This document shows, piece by piece, positions 11,180 through 19,459 of a stretch of DNA of 35,261 nt. How positions within the stretch are numbered: the stretch's first letter is position 1; each line of letters begins with the position of its first letter. The position numbers were made by a program, and so were the translations under genes. The notes below the pieces were generated by a model, which did no database searches, was not told the origin of the DNA, and worked only from the letters and a program-made list of their open reading frames with translations. Origin of the DNA: an uncultured Flammeovirgaceae bacterium. GTDB lineage: Bacteria > Bacteroidota > Bacteroidia > Cytophagales > Cyclobacteriaceae. The stretch is from positions 1 to 35,261 of the forward strand of contig CAKZYJ010000158.1 in NCBI GenBank assembly GCA_937884755.1, in the 5' to 3' direction.

Positions 11180-11560
11180 TTACTTGATTTCTACTTCTGC
11201 GCCAGCTTCTTCAAGTTGTTTCTTTAGACCTTCTGCTTCGTCCTTAGGAACGCCTTGCTTGATTTCTTTAGGGGCGCTATCCACTAGTTCTTTAGCTTCT
11301 TTAAGTCCTAAACCAGTAAGTTCTTTAACAAGTTTCACAACGGCCAATTTAGATCCACCGGGTGAGTTTAGAACTACATCAAACTCGGTTTTCTCTTCGG
11401 CACCACCGCCTTCGCCGCCGCCTGCACCAGGAGCAACTGCAACAGCTGCGGCTGCCGCTGGTTCAATACCATATTCTTCTTTCAGGATGTTCGCCAATTC
11501 GTTAACTTCTTTCACCGATAAGTTAACTAGTTGCTCAGCGAAGTCTTTAAGATCTGCCAT
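11180..11560 (-). CDS. rplL: 50S ribosomal protein L7/L12
   Basis: The multi-copy stalk protein that recruits EF-Tu, EF-G and other GTPases to the 50S subunit. 126 residues. The N-terminal dimerisation domain (about 1-35) binds L10, an Ala/Gly-rich hinge (about 34-55, [19 protein letters not shown]) follows, and the C-terminal factor-binding domain holds [20 protein letters not shown]. Acidic, as expected. It follows rplJ after 56 nt and precedes the probable attenuator and rpoB. The opposite strand is also open over this whole gene, but only because of its skewed composition. Confidence 0.98.
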   Translation of the reverse strand: MADLKDFAEQLVNLSVKEVNELANILKEEYGIEPAAAAAVAVAPGAGGGEGGGAEEKTEFDVVLNSPGGSKLAVVKLVKELTGLGLKEAKELVDSAPKEIKQGVPKDEAEGLKKQLEEAGAEVEIK

Positions 11561-11616
11561 TTTTATTCGGAATTAATAATTAGTAATATGTCTCTTTAAT
11601 GAAATGAATAGATTTT

Positions 11617-12153
11617 CTAGGACTCTTCCCGCTCAGACAATGTCTTCACGAGACCCGCTAGTTTGTTCTGTCCACTCTGAAGTGCAGACACGACCGTCTT
11701 AGCAGGAGACTGAAGTAACGTAATCACATCGCCAATAAGTTCATCTTTGGATTTCAGTGAACTGAGCATATCTAAATGCTCTTCGCCAATGAACAAATCA
11801 GAATCAATAGAGGCCGCCTTCATCACGGGTTTTTCAGCCGCACTATTCTTTTTGCGGTACTCTTTAATGACCTTGGCCGGAGCGTTACTTACCTCAGCTG
11901 AAAACATGATTCCGGAAGTACCTTTCAACGCATCGTCAAAAGGTGCGTAATCAGTATCTAGCTGTTCCAGAGCCTTACGGATGAGCGTGTTCTTTACAAT
12001 AGTATACTCAATACCCCGCTGAAAACACATAGCCCGGAAGTCGTTGATTTCTTTAACTGATAGCCCACCGGTATCGGCAACGTAAAAGTAGCTAGTATTG
12101 CGCAGCTTCTCGGCCAAATTATCAATCAGTGTTCCTTTTTCTTCTCTAGTCAT
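11617..12153 (-). CDS. rplJ: 50S ribosomal protein L10
   Basis: L10 anchors the L7/L12 stalk to 23S rRNA. 178 residues: the N-terminal rRNA- and L11-binding domain is recognisable by the YFVADTGGLSVKEINDFR segment and IVKNTLIRKAL, and the C-terminal helix binds L12 dimers. It starts 5 nt after the rplA stop, so there is no room for the L10 leader RNA found upstream of rplJ in Firmicutes and Proteobacteria. Any autoregulation would have to act elsewhere in the operon. Confidence 0.97.
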   Translation of the reverse strand: MTREEKGTLIDNLAEKLRNTSYFYVADTGGLSVKEINDFRAMCFQRGIEYTIVKNTLIRKALEQLDTDYAPFDDALKGTSGIMFSAEVSNAPAKVIKEYRKKNSAAEKPVMKAASIDSDLFIGEEHLDMLSSLKSKDELIGDVITLLQSPAKTVVSALQSGQNKLAGLVKTLSEREES

Positions 12154-12158
12154 AACTA

Positions 12159-12857
12159 TTATATACCTGGAACGGTGTTTTTATCTACTCGCACTCCTTT
12201 GCTCATGGTACTAGACAAAGAGATGCTTTTAAAATACGTACCTTTAGCTGAAGAGGGCTTCAACCGGTTGATGGTTTGAATAACTTCGGTAGCGTTATCC
12301 ACTAGCTTCTTCTGATCAAAAGATACTTTTCCAATACTGGTGTGAATGATGCCAAACTTATCGACTTTAAAATCGATTTTACCGGCTTTCACATCCTGAA
12401 CAGCCTTAGCAATATCCATAGTTACTGTACCAGCTTTTGGATTAGGCATCAGCCCACGAGGACCAAGAACCCGACCTAGTCGACCAACTTTGGCCATAAC
12501 AGTAGGCATAGTGATGATTACATCAACATCTGTCCAGCCACCTTCAATTTTCTGAATATATTCATCAAGACCCACGTAATCAGCACCTGCTTCTTTTGCT
12601 TCTCCTTCCTTCTCAGGTGTACAAAGCACTAGTACTTTAACTTCTTTACCGGTACCATGCGGTAATGCTACAACACCCCGCACCATTTGGTCGGCTTTAC
12701 GAGGGTCCACTCCCAAATTAACATCGATGTCTACCGATGCATCAAACTTGGTAGTGGTAATATCTTTTACGATGTTGGTAGCCTCCTCTAGAGAGACAGG
12801 CTGAGAAAAATCGTATTTCTTTAAAACTTCTTGTTGTTTCTTTCCTAGCTTAGCCAT
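12159..12857 (-). CDS. rplA: 50S ribosomal protein L1
   Basis: L1 forms the mobile L1 stalk of the 50S subunit, next to the E site, and is known in other bacteria as a translational repressor of its own operon. 232 residues, standard length. The signature [20 protein letters not shown], then [12 protein letters not shown], is intact at about 115-145. The gene lies 8 nt after rplK and 5 nt before rplJ, so the genes are tightly packed and co-translated. Confidence 0.98.
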   Translation of the reverse strand: MAKLGKKQQEVLKKYDFSQPVSLEEATNIVKDITTTKFDASVDIDVNLGVDPRKADQMVRGVVALPHGTGKEVKVLVLCTPEKEGEAKEAGADYVGLDEYIQKIEGGWTDVDVIITMPTVMAKVGRLGRVLGPRGLMPNPKAGTVTMDIAKAVQDVKAGKIDFKVDKFGIIHTSIGKVSFDQKKLVDNATEVIQTINRLKPSSAKGTYFKSISLSSTMSKGVRVDKNTVPGI

Positions 12858-12865
12858 TAGTTCTG

Positions 12866-13318
12866 CTAATTTGAATTATTGTCCCACGGAGCCACGCCAG
12901 TTACCCGAAGCCCCATGCTTCGTGCAGTGCCAGCGACCATTTTCATAGCTGACTCTACTTTAAAGGCATTTAGATCGGGCATTTTGGTTTCAGCGATCTC
13001 TTTTACCTGATCCCAGGTTACACTACCCACTTTGGACCGATTAGGTTCCGATGATCCCTTTTTAAGTTTAGCAGCTTCCATTAACAGGGCTGCCGCAGGA
13101 GGTGTTTTAATAACAAAATCAAAGGACTTGTCGGTATAGATAGTAACTAAGACCGGAAGTAACTGTCCTGGTTTATCTTGCGTACGAGCATTAAATTGCT
13201 TACAGAACTCCATGATATTCAACCCCTTACTACCTAGTGCCGGTCCTACCGGAGGTGAGGGATTCGCCTGTCCGCCGCGAATTTGTAATTTTAAGTATCC
13301 GCTTATTTCTTTAGCCAT
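12866..13318 (-). CDS. rplK: 50S ribosomal protein L11
   Basis: L11 with 23S rRNA helices 43/44 makes the GTPase-associated centre and is needed for RelA activation during stringency in other bacteria. 150 residues, standard. The N-terminal Pro-rich segment [20 protein letters not shown] is the thiostrepton-binding face, and the C-terminal rRNA-binding domain includes [20 protein letters not shown]. The start codon overlaps the end of nusG by 8 nt, which suggests translational coupling between the two. Confidence 0.98.
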   Translation of the reverse strand: MAKEISGYLKLQIRGGQANPSPPVGPALGSKGLNIMEFCKQFNARTQDKPGQLLPVLVTIYTDKSFDFVIKTPPAAALLMEAAKLKKGSSEPNRSKVGSVTWDQVKEIAETKMPDLNAFKVESAMKMVAGTARSMGLRVTGVAPWDNNSN

Positions 13319-13895
13319 TACTACTGCTGTTATCTACTTTCTCTACTTGCATGTAATTTAATTCTACCGGGGTATTTCGGCCGAAAATCTTCACCATTAC
13401 CTTAAGCTTCCGTCGCTCTTCAAAGATCTCCTCAATATTGCCGATGAAACCACTGAATGGTCCGTCCATCACTTTCACTTCCTCGCCCTCCATATATGGA
13501 GTATCCATTTTAATATCTTCCTCTTCTGCTTCATCCACTCGCCCAAGAATGCGGTTTATCTCTGATTCTCGTAACGGAACCGGCGGCTCCTGCGACCGTG
13601 GAGTACTAGTACCCTTGGCACTTAAAAAACCAATAACATTAGGCACATTATTGATCATGTGGAGCACCTCACCATTCTTAAGGTCGGCAGACACAATGAT
13701 ATAGCCCGGAAAAAACTGACGTTCGCGAACTCGCTTCTTACCGTTGCGCATTTCCATCACCTTCTCGGACGGAATGATAACTTGCGGCACGAATTCTTCA
13801 AGTTTATTCACTTTTATTTCGTGCTCAAGATATTCTCGAACTTTCCGTTCTTTTCCGCTCACTGCGCGAATCACATACCACTTAGGATCTGCCAT
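13311..13895 (-). CDS. nusG: Transcription termination/antitermination protein NusG
   Basis: NusG binds RNA polymerase, modifies pausing and Rho termination, and links the polymerase to the ribosome. 194 residues. The NGN domain begins at [19 protein letters not shown] and includes QFFPGYIIV. The C-terminal KOW domain contains [20 protein letters not shown]. The gene lies 20 nt after secE and overlaps rplK by 8 nt. The adjacency secE-nusG-rplK is near universal. No unusual residues seen. Confidence 0.98.
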   Translation of the reverse strand: MADPKWYVIRAVSGKERKVREYLEHEIKVNKLEEFVPQVIIPSEKVMEMRNGKKRVRERQFFPGYIIVSADLKNGEVLHMINNVPNVIGFLSAKGTSTPRSQEPPVPLRESEINRILGRVDEAEEEDIKMDTPYMEGEEVKVMDGPFSGFIGNIEEIFEERRKLKVMVKIFGRNTPVELNYMQVEKVDNSSSNG

Positions 13896-13915
13896 AGCTG
13901 TTGTATCCAGAAATC

Positions 13916-14107
13916 TTAAAATGCGTTATAAAACCATTTCATCGCATTTTCGAATCCGAGATCGATGACCCCTATAAGCAATGCAAAGATTAATGAAGCT
14001 ATTAATACCAAGAATGAACTTCTTTGTAAAGACGAATAAGCAGGCCACGTAACCTTATCTTTCATCTCATGGTAAGAAGCTCTAATAAATTCAACAACAT
14101 TATTCAT
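13916..14107 (-). CDS. secE: Preprotein translocase subunit SecE
   Basis: The small membrane subunit that clamps SecY in the Sec translocon. 63 residues, the short single-span form. An N-terminal amphipathic helix EFIRASYHEMKDKVTWPAY is followed by one transmembrane segment at about 30-50 (SFLVLIASLIFALLIGVIDL). The conserved KVTWP motif is present. The ATG lies 18 nt after the 3' end of tRNA-Trp, so it is expressed from the tRNA-tuf transcript after tRNA processing. Confidence 0.96.
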   Translation of the reverse strand: MNNVVEFIRASYHEMKDKVTWPAYSSLQRSSFLVLIASLIFALLIGVIDLGFENAMKWFYNAF

Positions 14108-14125
14108 GCGCTTGCTTCATTTTAG

Positions 14126-14198
14126 CACGGGCGGTAAGATTCGAACTCACGACCTACGGTTTTGGAGACCGTTGCTCTACCAGCTGAGCTACACCCGT
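14126..14198 (-). tRNA. tRNA-Trp (anticodon CCA)
   Basis: Minus-strand cloverleaf of 73 nt. Acceptor ACGGGTG pairs with CGCCCGT (one G-U); the D arm is AGCTCAGCTGGTAGAGC. The anticodon arm ACGGT-CTCCAAA-ACCGT gives anticodon CCA, and the T arm contains GTTCGAATC. G is the discriminator. CCA is not encoded. It lies between tuf and secE, its usual position in Bacteroidota. Confidence 0.97.
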
Positions 14199-14224
14199 TT
14201 GAGAAATATGAAATGAGAAACAGA

Positions 14225-14258
14225 AAATATGAGACAAGAACCTTCTTATCTCATATTT
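14225..14258 (-). repeat. Long A/T-rich hairpin between tuf and tRNA-Trp
   Basis: AAATATGAGA at 14225-14234 pairs with TCTCATATTT at 14249-14258 (10 bp). After one mismatch, AAGAA pairs with TTCTT around a CC loop, giving about 15 pairs in total. Flanking DNA carries further imperfect copies of the ATATGAAAT/ATATGAGA word. It starts about 18 nt beyond the tuf stop. It may slow exonucleases, mark a processing site, or terminate weakly; it has no strong T-run on the minus strand. Confidence 0.5.
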
Positions 14259-14275
14259 CATATCTCATATTTTTT

Positions 14276-15463
14276 TTAGTCTGTAATTTCAGTTACCTGA
14301 CCTGCACCTACAGTACGACCACCTTCGCGAATCGCAAATCGTAATCCTTTCTCCATTGCTACGGGTGCAATCAGTTCTACTGAAATAGAAACGTTATCAC
14401 CAGGCATTACCATCTCTACGTTTTCTGGCAATGAAATCTCACCAGTTACGTCAGTGGTACGGAAGTAGAATTGCGGGCGGTACTTTTTAAAGAAAGGAGT
14501 GTGACGACCACCTTCCTCTTTGGAAAGCACATATACCTCAGCTTTAAACTTCGCGTGAGGAGTTACTGAGCCAGGCTTGGCAATTACCATCCCCCTACGG
14601 ATATCAGTTTTTTCAATGCCACGCAGTAGTAACCCTACGTTATCTCCAGCTTCACCTCGGTCAAGAATTTTACGGAACATCTCAACTCCAGTCACAGTAG
14701 ACTTTAAGTTTTCAGCACCCATCCCTAAAATATCAACAGGATCACCCGAGTTGATTACTCCACGCTCAATACGGCCAGTAGCTACAGTTCCTCGTCCAGT
14801 GATTGAGAATACATCCTCAACAGGCATCAAGAAATCAAGGTCAACCAGACGCTCCGGCATTGGAATGTACTCATCTACCGCGCTCATCAACTCATCAACT
14901 TTCTCAACCCACTGAGCTTCGCCATTCAAGGCTCCTAAAGCCGAACCTTGGATTACCGGAATGTCATCGCCAGGGAATTCGTAGAAAGAAAGCAATTCAC
15001 GAATTTCCATTTCTACTAGCTCCAGTAGCTCAGCATCATCTACCAAGTCTACTTTATTCATAAATACTACGATAGCCGGCACACCAACTTGACGAGCCAA
15101 TAGGATATGCTCGCGAGTTTGAGGCATTGGACCATCAGTAGCTGCTACTACTAAGATAGCACCATCCATCTGCGCCGCACCAGTAACCATGTTCTTTACG
15201 TAGTCAGCGTGACCTGGGCAGTCAACGTGAGCGTAGTGACGGTTCTCAGTTTGGTATTCAACGTGAGAAGTGTTAATGGTAATACCCCGTTCTTTTTCTT
15301 CCGGAGCATTATCAATAGATGCAAAGTCTTTTAATTCTGCTAGACCTTTTCCAGCCAATACGGTGGTGATAGCAGCAGTTAACGTTGTCTTACCGTGGTC
15401 AACGTGACCGATAGTACCGATATTCAAGTGCGGTTTGGAACGGTCAAAGGTTTCTTTAGCCAT
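14276..15463 (-). CDS. tuf: Elongation factor Tu
   Basis: EF-Tu delivers aminoacyl-tRNA to the ribosomal A site. 395 residues, the normal length. GTPase motifs are intact: P-loop GHVDHGKT at 19-26, [12 protein letters not shown] (switch I), DCPGH, NKVD and GSAL. Domain 2 begins near [20 protein letters not shown], and domain 3 ends [15 protein letters not shown]. It is embedded between tRNA-Thr and tRNA-Trp in the same transcription unit. Only one copy is seen in this window; the str genes further along lack a second tuf before the edge. Confidence 0.99.
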   Translation of the reverse strand: MAKETFDRSKPHLNIGTIGHVDHGKTTLTAAITTVLAGKGLAELKDFASIDNAPEEKERGITINTSHVEYQTENRHYAHVDCPGHADYVKNMVTGAAQMDGAILVVAATDGPMPQTREHILLARQVGVPAIVVFMNKVDLVDDAELLELVEMEIRELLSFYEFPGDDIPVIQGSALGALNGEAQWVEKVDELMSAVDEYIPMPERLVDLDFLMPVEDVFSITGRGTVATGRIERGVINSGDPVDILGMGAENLKSTVTGVEMFRKILDRGEAGDNVGLLLRGIEKTDIRRGMVIAKPGSVTPHAKFKAEVYVLSKEEGGRHTPFFKKYRPQFYFRTTDVTGEISLPENVEMVMPGDNVSISVELIAPVAMEKGLRFAIREGGRTVGAGQVTEITD

Positions 15464-15525
15464 GTTAAAATACAGTTTCAGTGATGAATATGTAACGAAA
15501 AAAGGGAAAGCCCCATAAACGTTTG

Positions 15526-15597
15526 AGCCAACGACGAGATTTGAACTCGTGACCTCTTCCTTACCAAGGAAGCGCTCTACCCCTGAGCTACGTCGGC
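15526..15597 (-). tRNA. tRNA-Thr (anticodon GGT)
   Basis: Minus-strand cloverleaf of 72 nt. Acceptor GCCGACG pairs with CGTTGGC (one G-U). The anticodon arm CTTCC-TTGGTAA-GGAAG gives GGT, and the T arm contains GTTCAAATC. The discriminator is T and CCA is not encoded. It is the last tRNA before tuf. Confidence 0.97.
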
Positions 15598-15604
15598 CGC
15601 TCTA

Positions 15605-15655
15605 ATAATGATTAATGAATGATGATTAATAAGATAGTTAGTCATTAATCATTAT
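15605..15655. repeat. 14-bp perfect inverted repeat between tRNA-Gly and tRNA-Thr
   Basis: ATAATGATTAATGA at 15605-15618 is the exact reverse complement of 15642-15655, with 23 nt between. Further imperfect copies of the TCATTAATCATTA word lie on both sides (for example around 15660-15669). It fills nearly the whole spacer between the two tRNAs. Role unknown; tRNA processing is a plausible guess. Confidence 0.6.
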
Positions 15656-15674
15656 CACATTAGTCATTAAAAAG

Positions 15675-15747
15675 AGCGGGAGACGGGTCTCGAACCCGCA
15701 ACCTACAGCTTGGAAGGCTGTCGCTCTACCAATTGAGCTACTCCCGC
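15675..15747 (-). tRNA. tRNA-Gly (anticodon TCC)
   Basis: Minus-strand cloverleaf of 73 nt. Acceptor GCGGGAG pairs perfectly with CTCCCGC. The anticodon arm ACAGC-CTTCCAA-GCTGT gives TCC, and the T arm contains GTTCGAGAC. The discriminator is T. No encoded CCA; a short T-run follows the 3' end. Confidence 0.97.
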
Positions 15748-15756
15748 TTTTATGAT

Positions 15757-15817
15757 TGATGATTATTAGTAAATGAATAACGAAATATTCATTAGTCTTA
15801 ATTTTTACTAATCATCA
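15757..15817. repeat. Long imperfect palindrome between tRNA-Tyr and tRNA-Gly
   Basis: TGATGATTATTAGTAAA at 15757-15773 pairs with TTTACTAATCATCA at 15804-15817 with a 3-nt bulge, and AATGAATA/TATTCATT forms an inner stem. The A/T-rich words resemble those in the neighbouring Gly-Thr spacer, so both spacers seem built from the same kind of element. Confidence 0.55.
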
Positions 15818-15892
15818 TTCATTGTGTTGTATGCATCTGCTTTAACACCAACCTTACCAGAATAATTCGCCTCGAAAACAGATTTAATGAAG

Positions 15893-15974
15893 TGGGGAGA
15901 GCAGGATTCGAACCTACGAAGGCTGAGCCAACAGATTTACAGTCTGCCCCGTTTGACCGCTTCGGTATCTCCCC
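15893..15974 (-). tRNA. tRNA-Tyr (anticodon GTA)
   Basis: Minus-strand type II tRNA of 82 nt with a long variable arm. Acceptor GGGGAGA pairs with TCTCCCC, discriminator A. The anticodon stem CAGA/TCTG frames loop CTGTAAA, giving GTA. The T arm contains GTTCGAATC. First gene of the transcription unit, about 60 nt after the predicted start site. Confidence 0.97.
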
Positions 15975-16016
15975 TTATTCACCCATGTAAATAAATAGTG
16001 AAAAAAACAGAATTTA

Positions 16017-16040
16017 GCCCACCATTTTTAATGGAAGGGC
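16017..16040 (-). repeat. Inverted repeat abutting the tRNA-tuf promoter
   Basis: On the minus strand GCCC and CCATT are followed by AAA, then AATGG and GGGC: a two-part stem (4 and 5 bp) with a small internal loop. Its first base is the G that ends the -7 box. The arrangement resembles the inverted repeat at the rpsL promoter. Confidence 0.45.
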
Positions 16041-16070
16041 AAAAGTAAGGTCTTTTTTTATATATTCAAA
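16040..16070 (-). promoter_or_regulatory. Promoter of the tRNA-tuf-secE-rpo operon
   Basis: Minus-strand TTTG (16070-16067) is followed after exactly 19 nt by TACTTTTG (16047-16040), a full match to the Bacteroidota consensus TTG-N19-TAnnTTTG. It lies 66 nt upstream of tRNA-Tyr and after the M1 peptidase stop. An A-rich run in the spacer is also visible. The best promoter match in the window, as expected for this operon. Confidence 0.8.
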
Positions 16071-16111
16071 TGATAGTCCTAAAGAAATCACAAAAAAATT
16101 AGGGTAGAAAT

Positions 16112-18700
16112 TTAGTATACGTTAGATTGATACAAATCCCGAAGTTTTTCATCCTTTTCGTTCTCCTCAATTGACTTAATAAGTGCTGCCACATCCGGAT
16201 TTTCGCTAAAAAATAGCAATCCCCGGTAGGCCGTCAGCCGAATGTAATATTTAGGATGATTACGGGCATAGTCTGCCAATACTGGAATGCCTATTTCCAC
16301 TAACGAAGGGTCGTTCATAATGGCCAGATATTGAGCCATATAATTCAATAAATAATAGAGCGTTTCATCCGATACCTGTTTCGCCTTCTGCTGGAACCAG
16401 CCTAGCTTTCCATCAATAGCGCTAGCAACATAGTAATCAGCTAAAGCCATCACTACATTAAAATTCTGATAATCCGAAAACGAAGCGAATACCGAATTTT
16501 TATCCGATGCAGAGGTTTGAGCATAAGCCGCAATGGCGGTACCCACTACGGCGTAGCTAGAATCCTGTAACGAAGTTAGAAAAAGTTGTTGGTAGGGTTC
16601 AGGATTCAGTGTAGATAAAGCATTAATAGCATCAGCCCGCACCAAGGACTTATCGTCGTTGGTTGCCATCTGTGCCAATTGACCAAGTTGCAGCGTATCA
16701 CCGGCTGAAAGTCGACTTTCCAACGCACTTACGGCCAAGCGGCGTATCACCCAAAAATCATCAGTAAGTGCTAGGTTAAGTATCTGATCCGTCATGGTGG
16801 CGGTTGAGTCGTTCACTAGTGCCTGTAGGCTATTTACCTGGTGAATGAAAGAGTTCGTTTTTTGAAATTGATATGCCCACTCCGCCGCTGACTTCACATG
16901 CAATACTTCGGCTAGTAGTGAAGCATCCGGATCAAACAGTACAAGTTGCGGTGCTTCAGTAAGAGGTATTTCAAATTCCTGTTCCTCTTCGCTAATCCAT
17001 AACTCGTAGCTCTGCTTCGTATTATTTACCCAGACACTTACTACCACTGGAATCTGATAAAGTGGAGTATTCTCTAAATCCTGCTGCTGGCTAACTTCTA
17101 CAGTTAACACTCCATTCTGGTATTGGTGGGCTACTTCGAACACCGGATGACCAGAGTCCAAAAACCACTGATTGAAGAACCAATTTAAATCCTGCCCGGT
17201 CACCTCCTCAAAGGCTATACGCAGGTCATGAACCTCTACCGAAGTGTAGGCATGTTGGGTGAGATATTTCTTCAACGTTGCAAAAAAAGCTTCATCGCCT
17301 ACGTAGTTCCGTAACATATGCAGTATCAGACTTCCCTTATCGTAGGAATGGCGGTCAAACATTTCCTCTTGATCGCTGTAACGGTAGCGAATTAAGTCCA
17401 CCTGCTTTTCTTCGGCCTCGGCCAAATAATTTTGAAGTTGCTCCCAGCGAACATACTCGGCTTCCTTACTTCCGTAGTAATGCTCGTTCCAGAGGTATTC
17501 GCTGTAGGTGGCAAATGCTTCATTTAATGTGACGTTGGCCCAAGACTCGCAGGTTACCAGGTTCCCGAACCAATGATGGAAAAGCTCATGAGCAATGATG
17601 CCATCCCAATGCTCATCCAACAGTTCTCGATCATCCACCAGCAGTGCATCGTAGAATACCGAGGCAGTCGTATTCTCCATAGCACCGGAGACAAAATCCT
17701 GAACCACCACCTGGGAGTATTTTGGCCAGGGATAATCCACTCCGGTTTTATCTGAGAAAAAGGAAAGCATTTCGGGAGTTCGCCCAAATATATTCTGAGC
17801 GTAGGGTGCGTAGGCTGAATCGATAAAGTAATTGACAGCTATGTCTCGCCATTCATCTTCAATTACCGCAAACTCTCCTACAGCCATCATGAATAAATAG
17901 GGAGCATGAGGTTGATCCATTTTCCAATAATCGATCCGCAGCTCTTGCTCACTAGCTTCTAATTCATCTTCCACGACTTGAGAATACACCAAAGTACCAT
18001 TAGAGAGGGTAACGTAGCGATTATCTACTGTGATGAACATTTCCTGAGTGCAGCGCTCATTGGGCGAGTCAATCGTAGGGAACCAACGAGAGCTAGCTTC
18101 AGTCTCACCCTGCGTCCAGATTTGAGGCGAAGGTTCATCAATAAAGTATAACCCCTTGTCGGAGTTGATTGCTTCGCTGCCCCCGGCTTCAAACTCATCG
18201 GGCTTGGCGGTGTACTCAATCTTTACCCAGTAGGATTCGTCCCGAGAATATGTTTTATCCAGCGTGATTGTGAGTTGGAGGCTATCGTATTCGTAGTTCA
18301 ATGCCTTCGGGCTACCGCTGTCGGATTGATTTTTTACCAAGCCAACCGAGTGGATGTCGAAACCTTTTGCATCGAGGGTAAGCGTGGACTGAGGATAAAA
18401 ATACGGTTTGAGTTGCAAGGTAGCGATTCCATTTAACCGGTGCTGGTCCCAGTTAAAGCTTACTTCCAATTTAGTGTGAAGCAAATCATGTTCCCGGCTA
18501 TCAGAGGCTTGATAGGGTAATACCGTGGCCTCTTCGGTTTCGGTTATAACTTCAGTAGAATCGACGAACACTGAATCTGGTTGATCGGAAGTAGTAATGT
18601 CCTCTGGGGTAGCAGTGGCTACCTGCTCTACCTTACAAGCCGAAAGAAAGATAATTATCGCTACCCATATGACCGAAAACTGCATCATCATTTTCCTCAT
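16112..18700 (-). CDS. M1 family zinc metallopeptidase, lipoprotein
   Basis: A gluzincin aminopeptidase-like enzyme that would remove N-terminal residues from peptides outside the cytoplasmic membrane. 862 residues. A lipoprotein signal ends in LSAC with Cys22, followed by an acidic linker to about 60. The N-terminal beta domain precedes the substrate motif GAMEN at 339-343 and the zinc motif HELFH at 371-375, with Glu394 as third ligand (HExxH-X18-E). Residues after about 620 look like HEAT-type helical repeats. All catalytic residues are present, so it is probably active. Its start codon lies in a 20-bp tandem duplication, so an identical ATG context occurs 20 nt upstream, out of frame. It is monocistronic by spacing. 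Substrate unknown. Confidence 0.92.
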   Translation of the reverse strand: MRKMMMQFSVIWVAIIIFLSACKVEQVATATPEDITTSDQPDSVFVDSTEVITETEEATVLPYQASDSREHDLLHTKLEVSFNWDQHRLNGIATLQLKPYFYPQSTLTLDAKGFDIHSVGLVKNQSDSGSPKALNYEYDSLQLTITLDKTYSRDESYWVKIEYTAKPDEFEAGGSEAINSDKGLYFIDEPSPQIWTQGETEASSRWFPTIDSPNERCTQEMFITVDNRYVTLSNGTLVYSQVVEDELEASEQELRIDYWKMDQPHAPYLFMMAVGEFAVIEDEWRDIAVNYFIDSAYAPYAQNIFGRTPEMLSFFSDKTGVDYPWPKYSQVVVQDFVSGAMENTTASVFYDALLVDDRELLDEHWDGIIAHELFHHWFGNLVTCESWANVTLNEAFATYSEYLWNEHYYGSKEAEYVRWEQLQNYLAEAEEKQVDLIRYRYSDQEEMFDRHSYDKGSLILHMLRNYVGDEAFFATLKKYLTQHAYTSVEVHDLRIAFEEVTGQDLNWFFNQWFLDSGHPVFEVAHQYQNGVLTVEVSQQQDLENTPLYQIPVVVSVWVNNTKQSYELWISEEEQEFEIPLTEAPQLVLFDPDASLLAEVLHVKSAAEWAYQFQKTNSFIHQVNSLQALVNDSTATMTDQILNLALTDDFWVIRRLAVSALESRLSAGDTLQLGQLAQMATNDDKSLVRADAINALSTLNPEPYQQLFLTSLQDSSYAVVGTAIAAYAQTSASDKNSVFASFSDYQNFNVVMALADYYVASAIDGKLGWFQQKAKQVSDETLYYLLNYMAQYLAIMNDPSLVEIGIPVLADYARNHPKYYIRLTAYRGLLFFSENPDVAALIKSIEENEKDEKLRDLYQSNVY

Positions 18701-18738
18701 AAATCTTAAGAATACCTCATAAATCTTAAGAATACCTC
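18695..18738. repeat. 20-bp tandem duplication over the M1 peptidase start
   Basis: The unit CCTCATAAATCTTAAGAATA occurs at 18695-18714 and again without change at 18715-18734, followed by a partial third CCTC. Each copy holds a minus-strand ATG. The upstream ATG (18720) opens a 4-codon reading frame MRYS ending in TAA 5 nt before the true start at 18700. Confidence 0.9.
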
Positions 18739-18806
18739 TTCTACTTCAGGAATTAGATAACTAACGAGTTATTACCTGGCTTGTTGCCAGCGTATAAACG
18801 AATAGG

Positions 18807-18814
18807 CAAAAATA
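18807..18814 (-). promoter_or_regulatory. Candidate -7 box for the M1 peptidase gene
   Basis: Minus-strand TATTTTTG matches TAnnTTTG about 107 nt upstream of the start codon. There is no TTG at 19-20 nt upstream, so only half of the promoter consensus is present. Confidence 0.35.
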
Positions 18815-18890
18815 AAAATTTAGACCGAATATTGAGGCAGGAGTCCTTACAGGGAAAAATATAAGCTTCTTGGTTATTAGGCGAATAATG

Positions 18891-19364
18891 CTACTCCTTG
18901 TTGAGAGACATTTCAAAACTAACAACTTCATTAGTCTCTTCCGGTTTGGTTCTCAAGGTGATGTATCGGGCGTTCTTTTCAGAGTTTTTTGTTTGATCTT
19001 CAAATTCACATTCAAAGGTAAAAGTATCACCAATCTGTAGTGTAAATAGGTTCACTTTAAAAAAGCCTTCGTTTACTCTCGTTTTACTTAAGTGCCACCG
19101 TTCAGCACCTTGATATAGCGTATCGTTGCGGTTAAACTGAAAACTGACTGTATCTTCAGCAAATTCAAATCTTCCGAGATTTCCGTCTTCACTTACATTA
19201 GACCATTCCAGACTTCCGTCAGTTTGAGGAATTTTATAGAACGACTCAACCGTGGTAACCTGCCAACTGCCTTCTAAAGAGTCAATGCCCTCCTCAAGGT
19301 CATCCTGACAAGCAGTTAACAAAAGCGAGATGATGAGTAGTAGGCTTGTTATCAACTTATTCAT
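18891..19364 (-). CDS. Small lipoprotein of unknown function
   Basis: A 157-residue protein with a clear lipoprotein signal: MNKLITSLLLIISLLLTACQ, lipobox LTAC with Cys19. The mature part is short and rich in beta-prone and acidic residues, and starts LEGSWQVTTVE. That opening resembles the lipocalin-like proteins common in Bacteroidota, where SWxV begins a small beta-barrel. I cannot assign a family with confidence. It is transcribed away from the esterase gene at 19460, and 190 nt separate its stop from the M1 peptidase start downstream. It would be exported and membrane-anchored; function unknown. Confidence 0.85.
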   Translation of the reverse strand: MNKLITSLLLIISLLLTACQDDLEEGIDSLEGSWQVTTVESFYKIPQTDGSLEWSNVSEDGNLGRFEFAEDTVSFQFNRNDTLYQGAERWHLSKTRVNEGFFKVNLFTLQIGDTFTFECEFEDQTKNSEKNARYITLRTKPEETNEVVSFEMSLNKE

Positions 19365-19415
19365 GAGTATATGTAGACTTTACTTTGTTTGAAGATCTGG
19401 TTTATGGAATAAGGG

Positions 19416-19445
19416 TTGTAACCAACGACAAACATTATTTTTTTG
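19416..19445 (+). promoter_or_regulatory. Candidate promoter of the CE15-like esterase gene
   Basis: TTG at 19416-19418, 19 nt, then TTTTTTTG at 19438-19445, one mismatch from TAnnTTTG. It would place the transcript start just before the ATG at 19460 and so favours that start over the in-frame ATG at 19385. Confidence 0.3.
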
Positions 19446-19459
19446 TAGCTTCATCCCCG

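Noticed and set aside
11184-11576. Antisense open frame of 130 codons over rplL
   Set aside because: It mirrors the skewed Ala/Glu/Lys codons of rplL, has a Ser/Pro/Thr-rich low-complexity product and no family resemblance.
12154-12158. L10 leader RNA before rplJ
   Set aside because: Only 5 nt separate rplA and rplJ, and no leader structure could fit outside coding DNA.
15598-15892. tRNA-spacer palindromes as a CRISPR array or mobile element
   Set aside because: There are no regular repeat-spacer units, no target-site duplications and no transposase.
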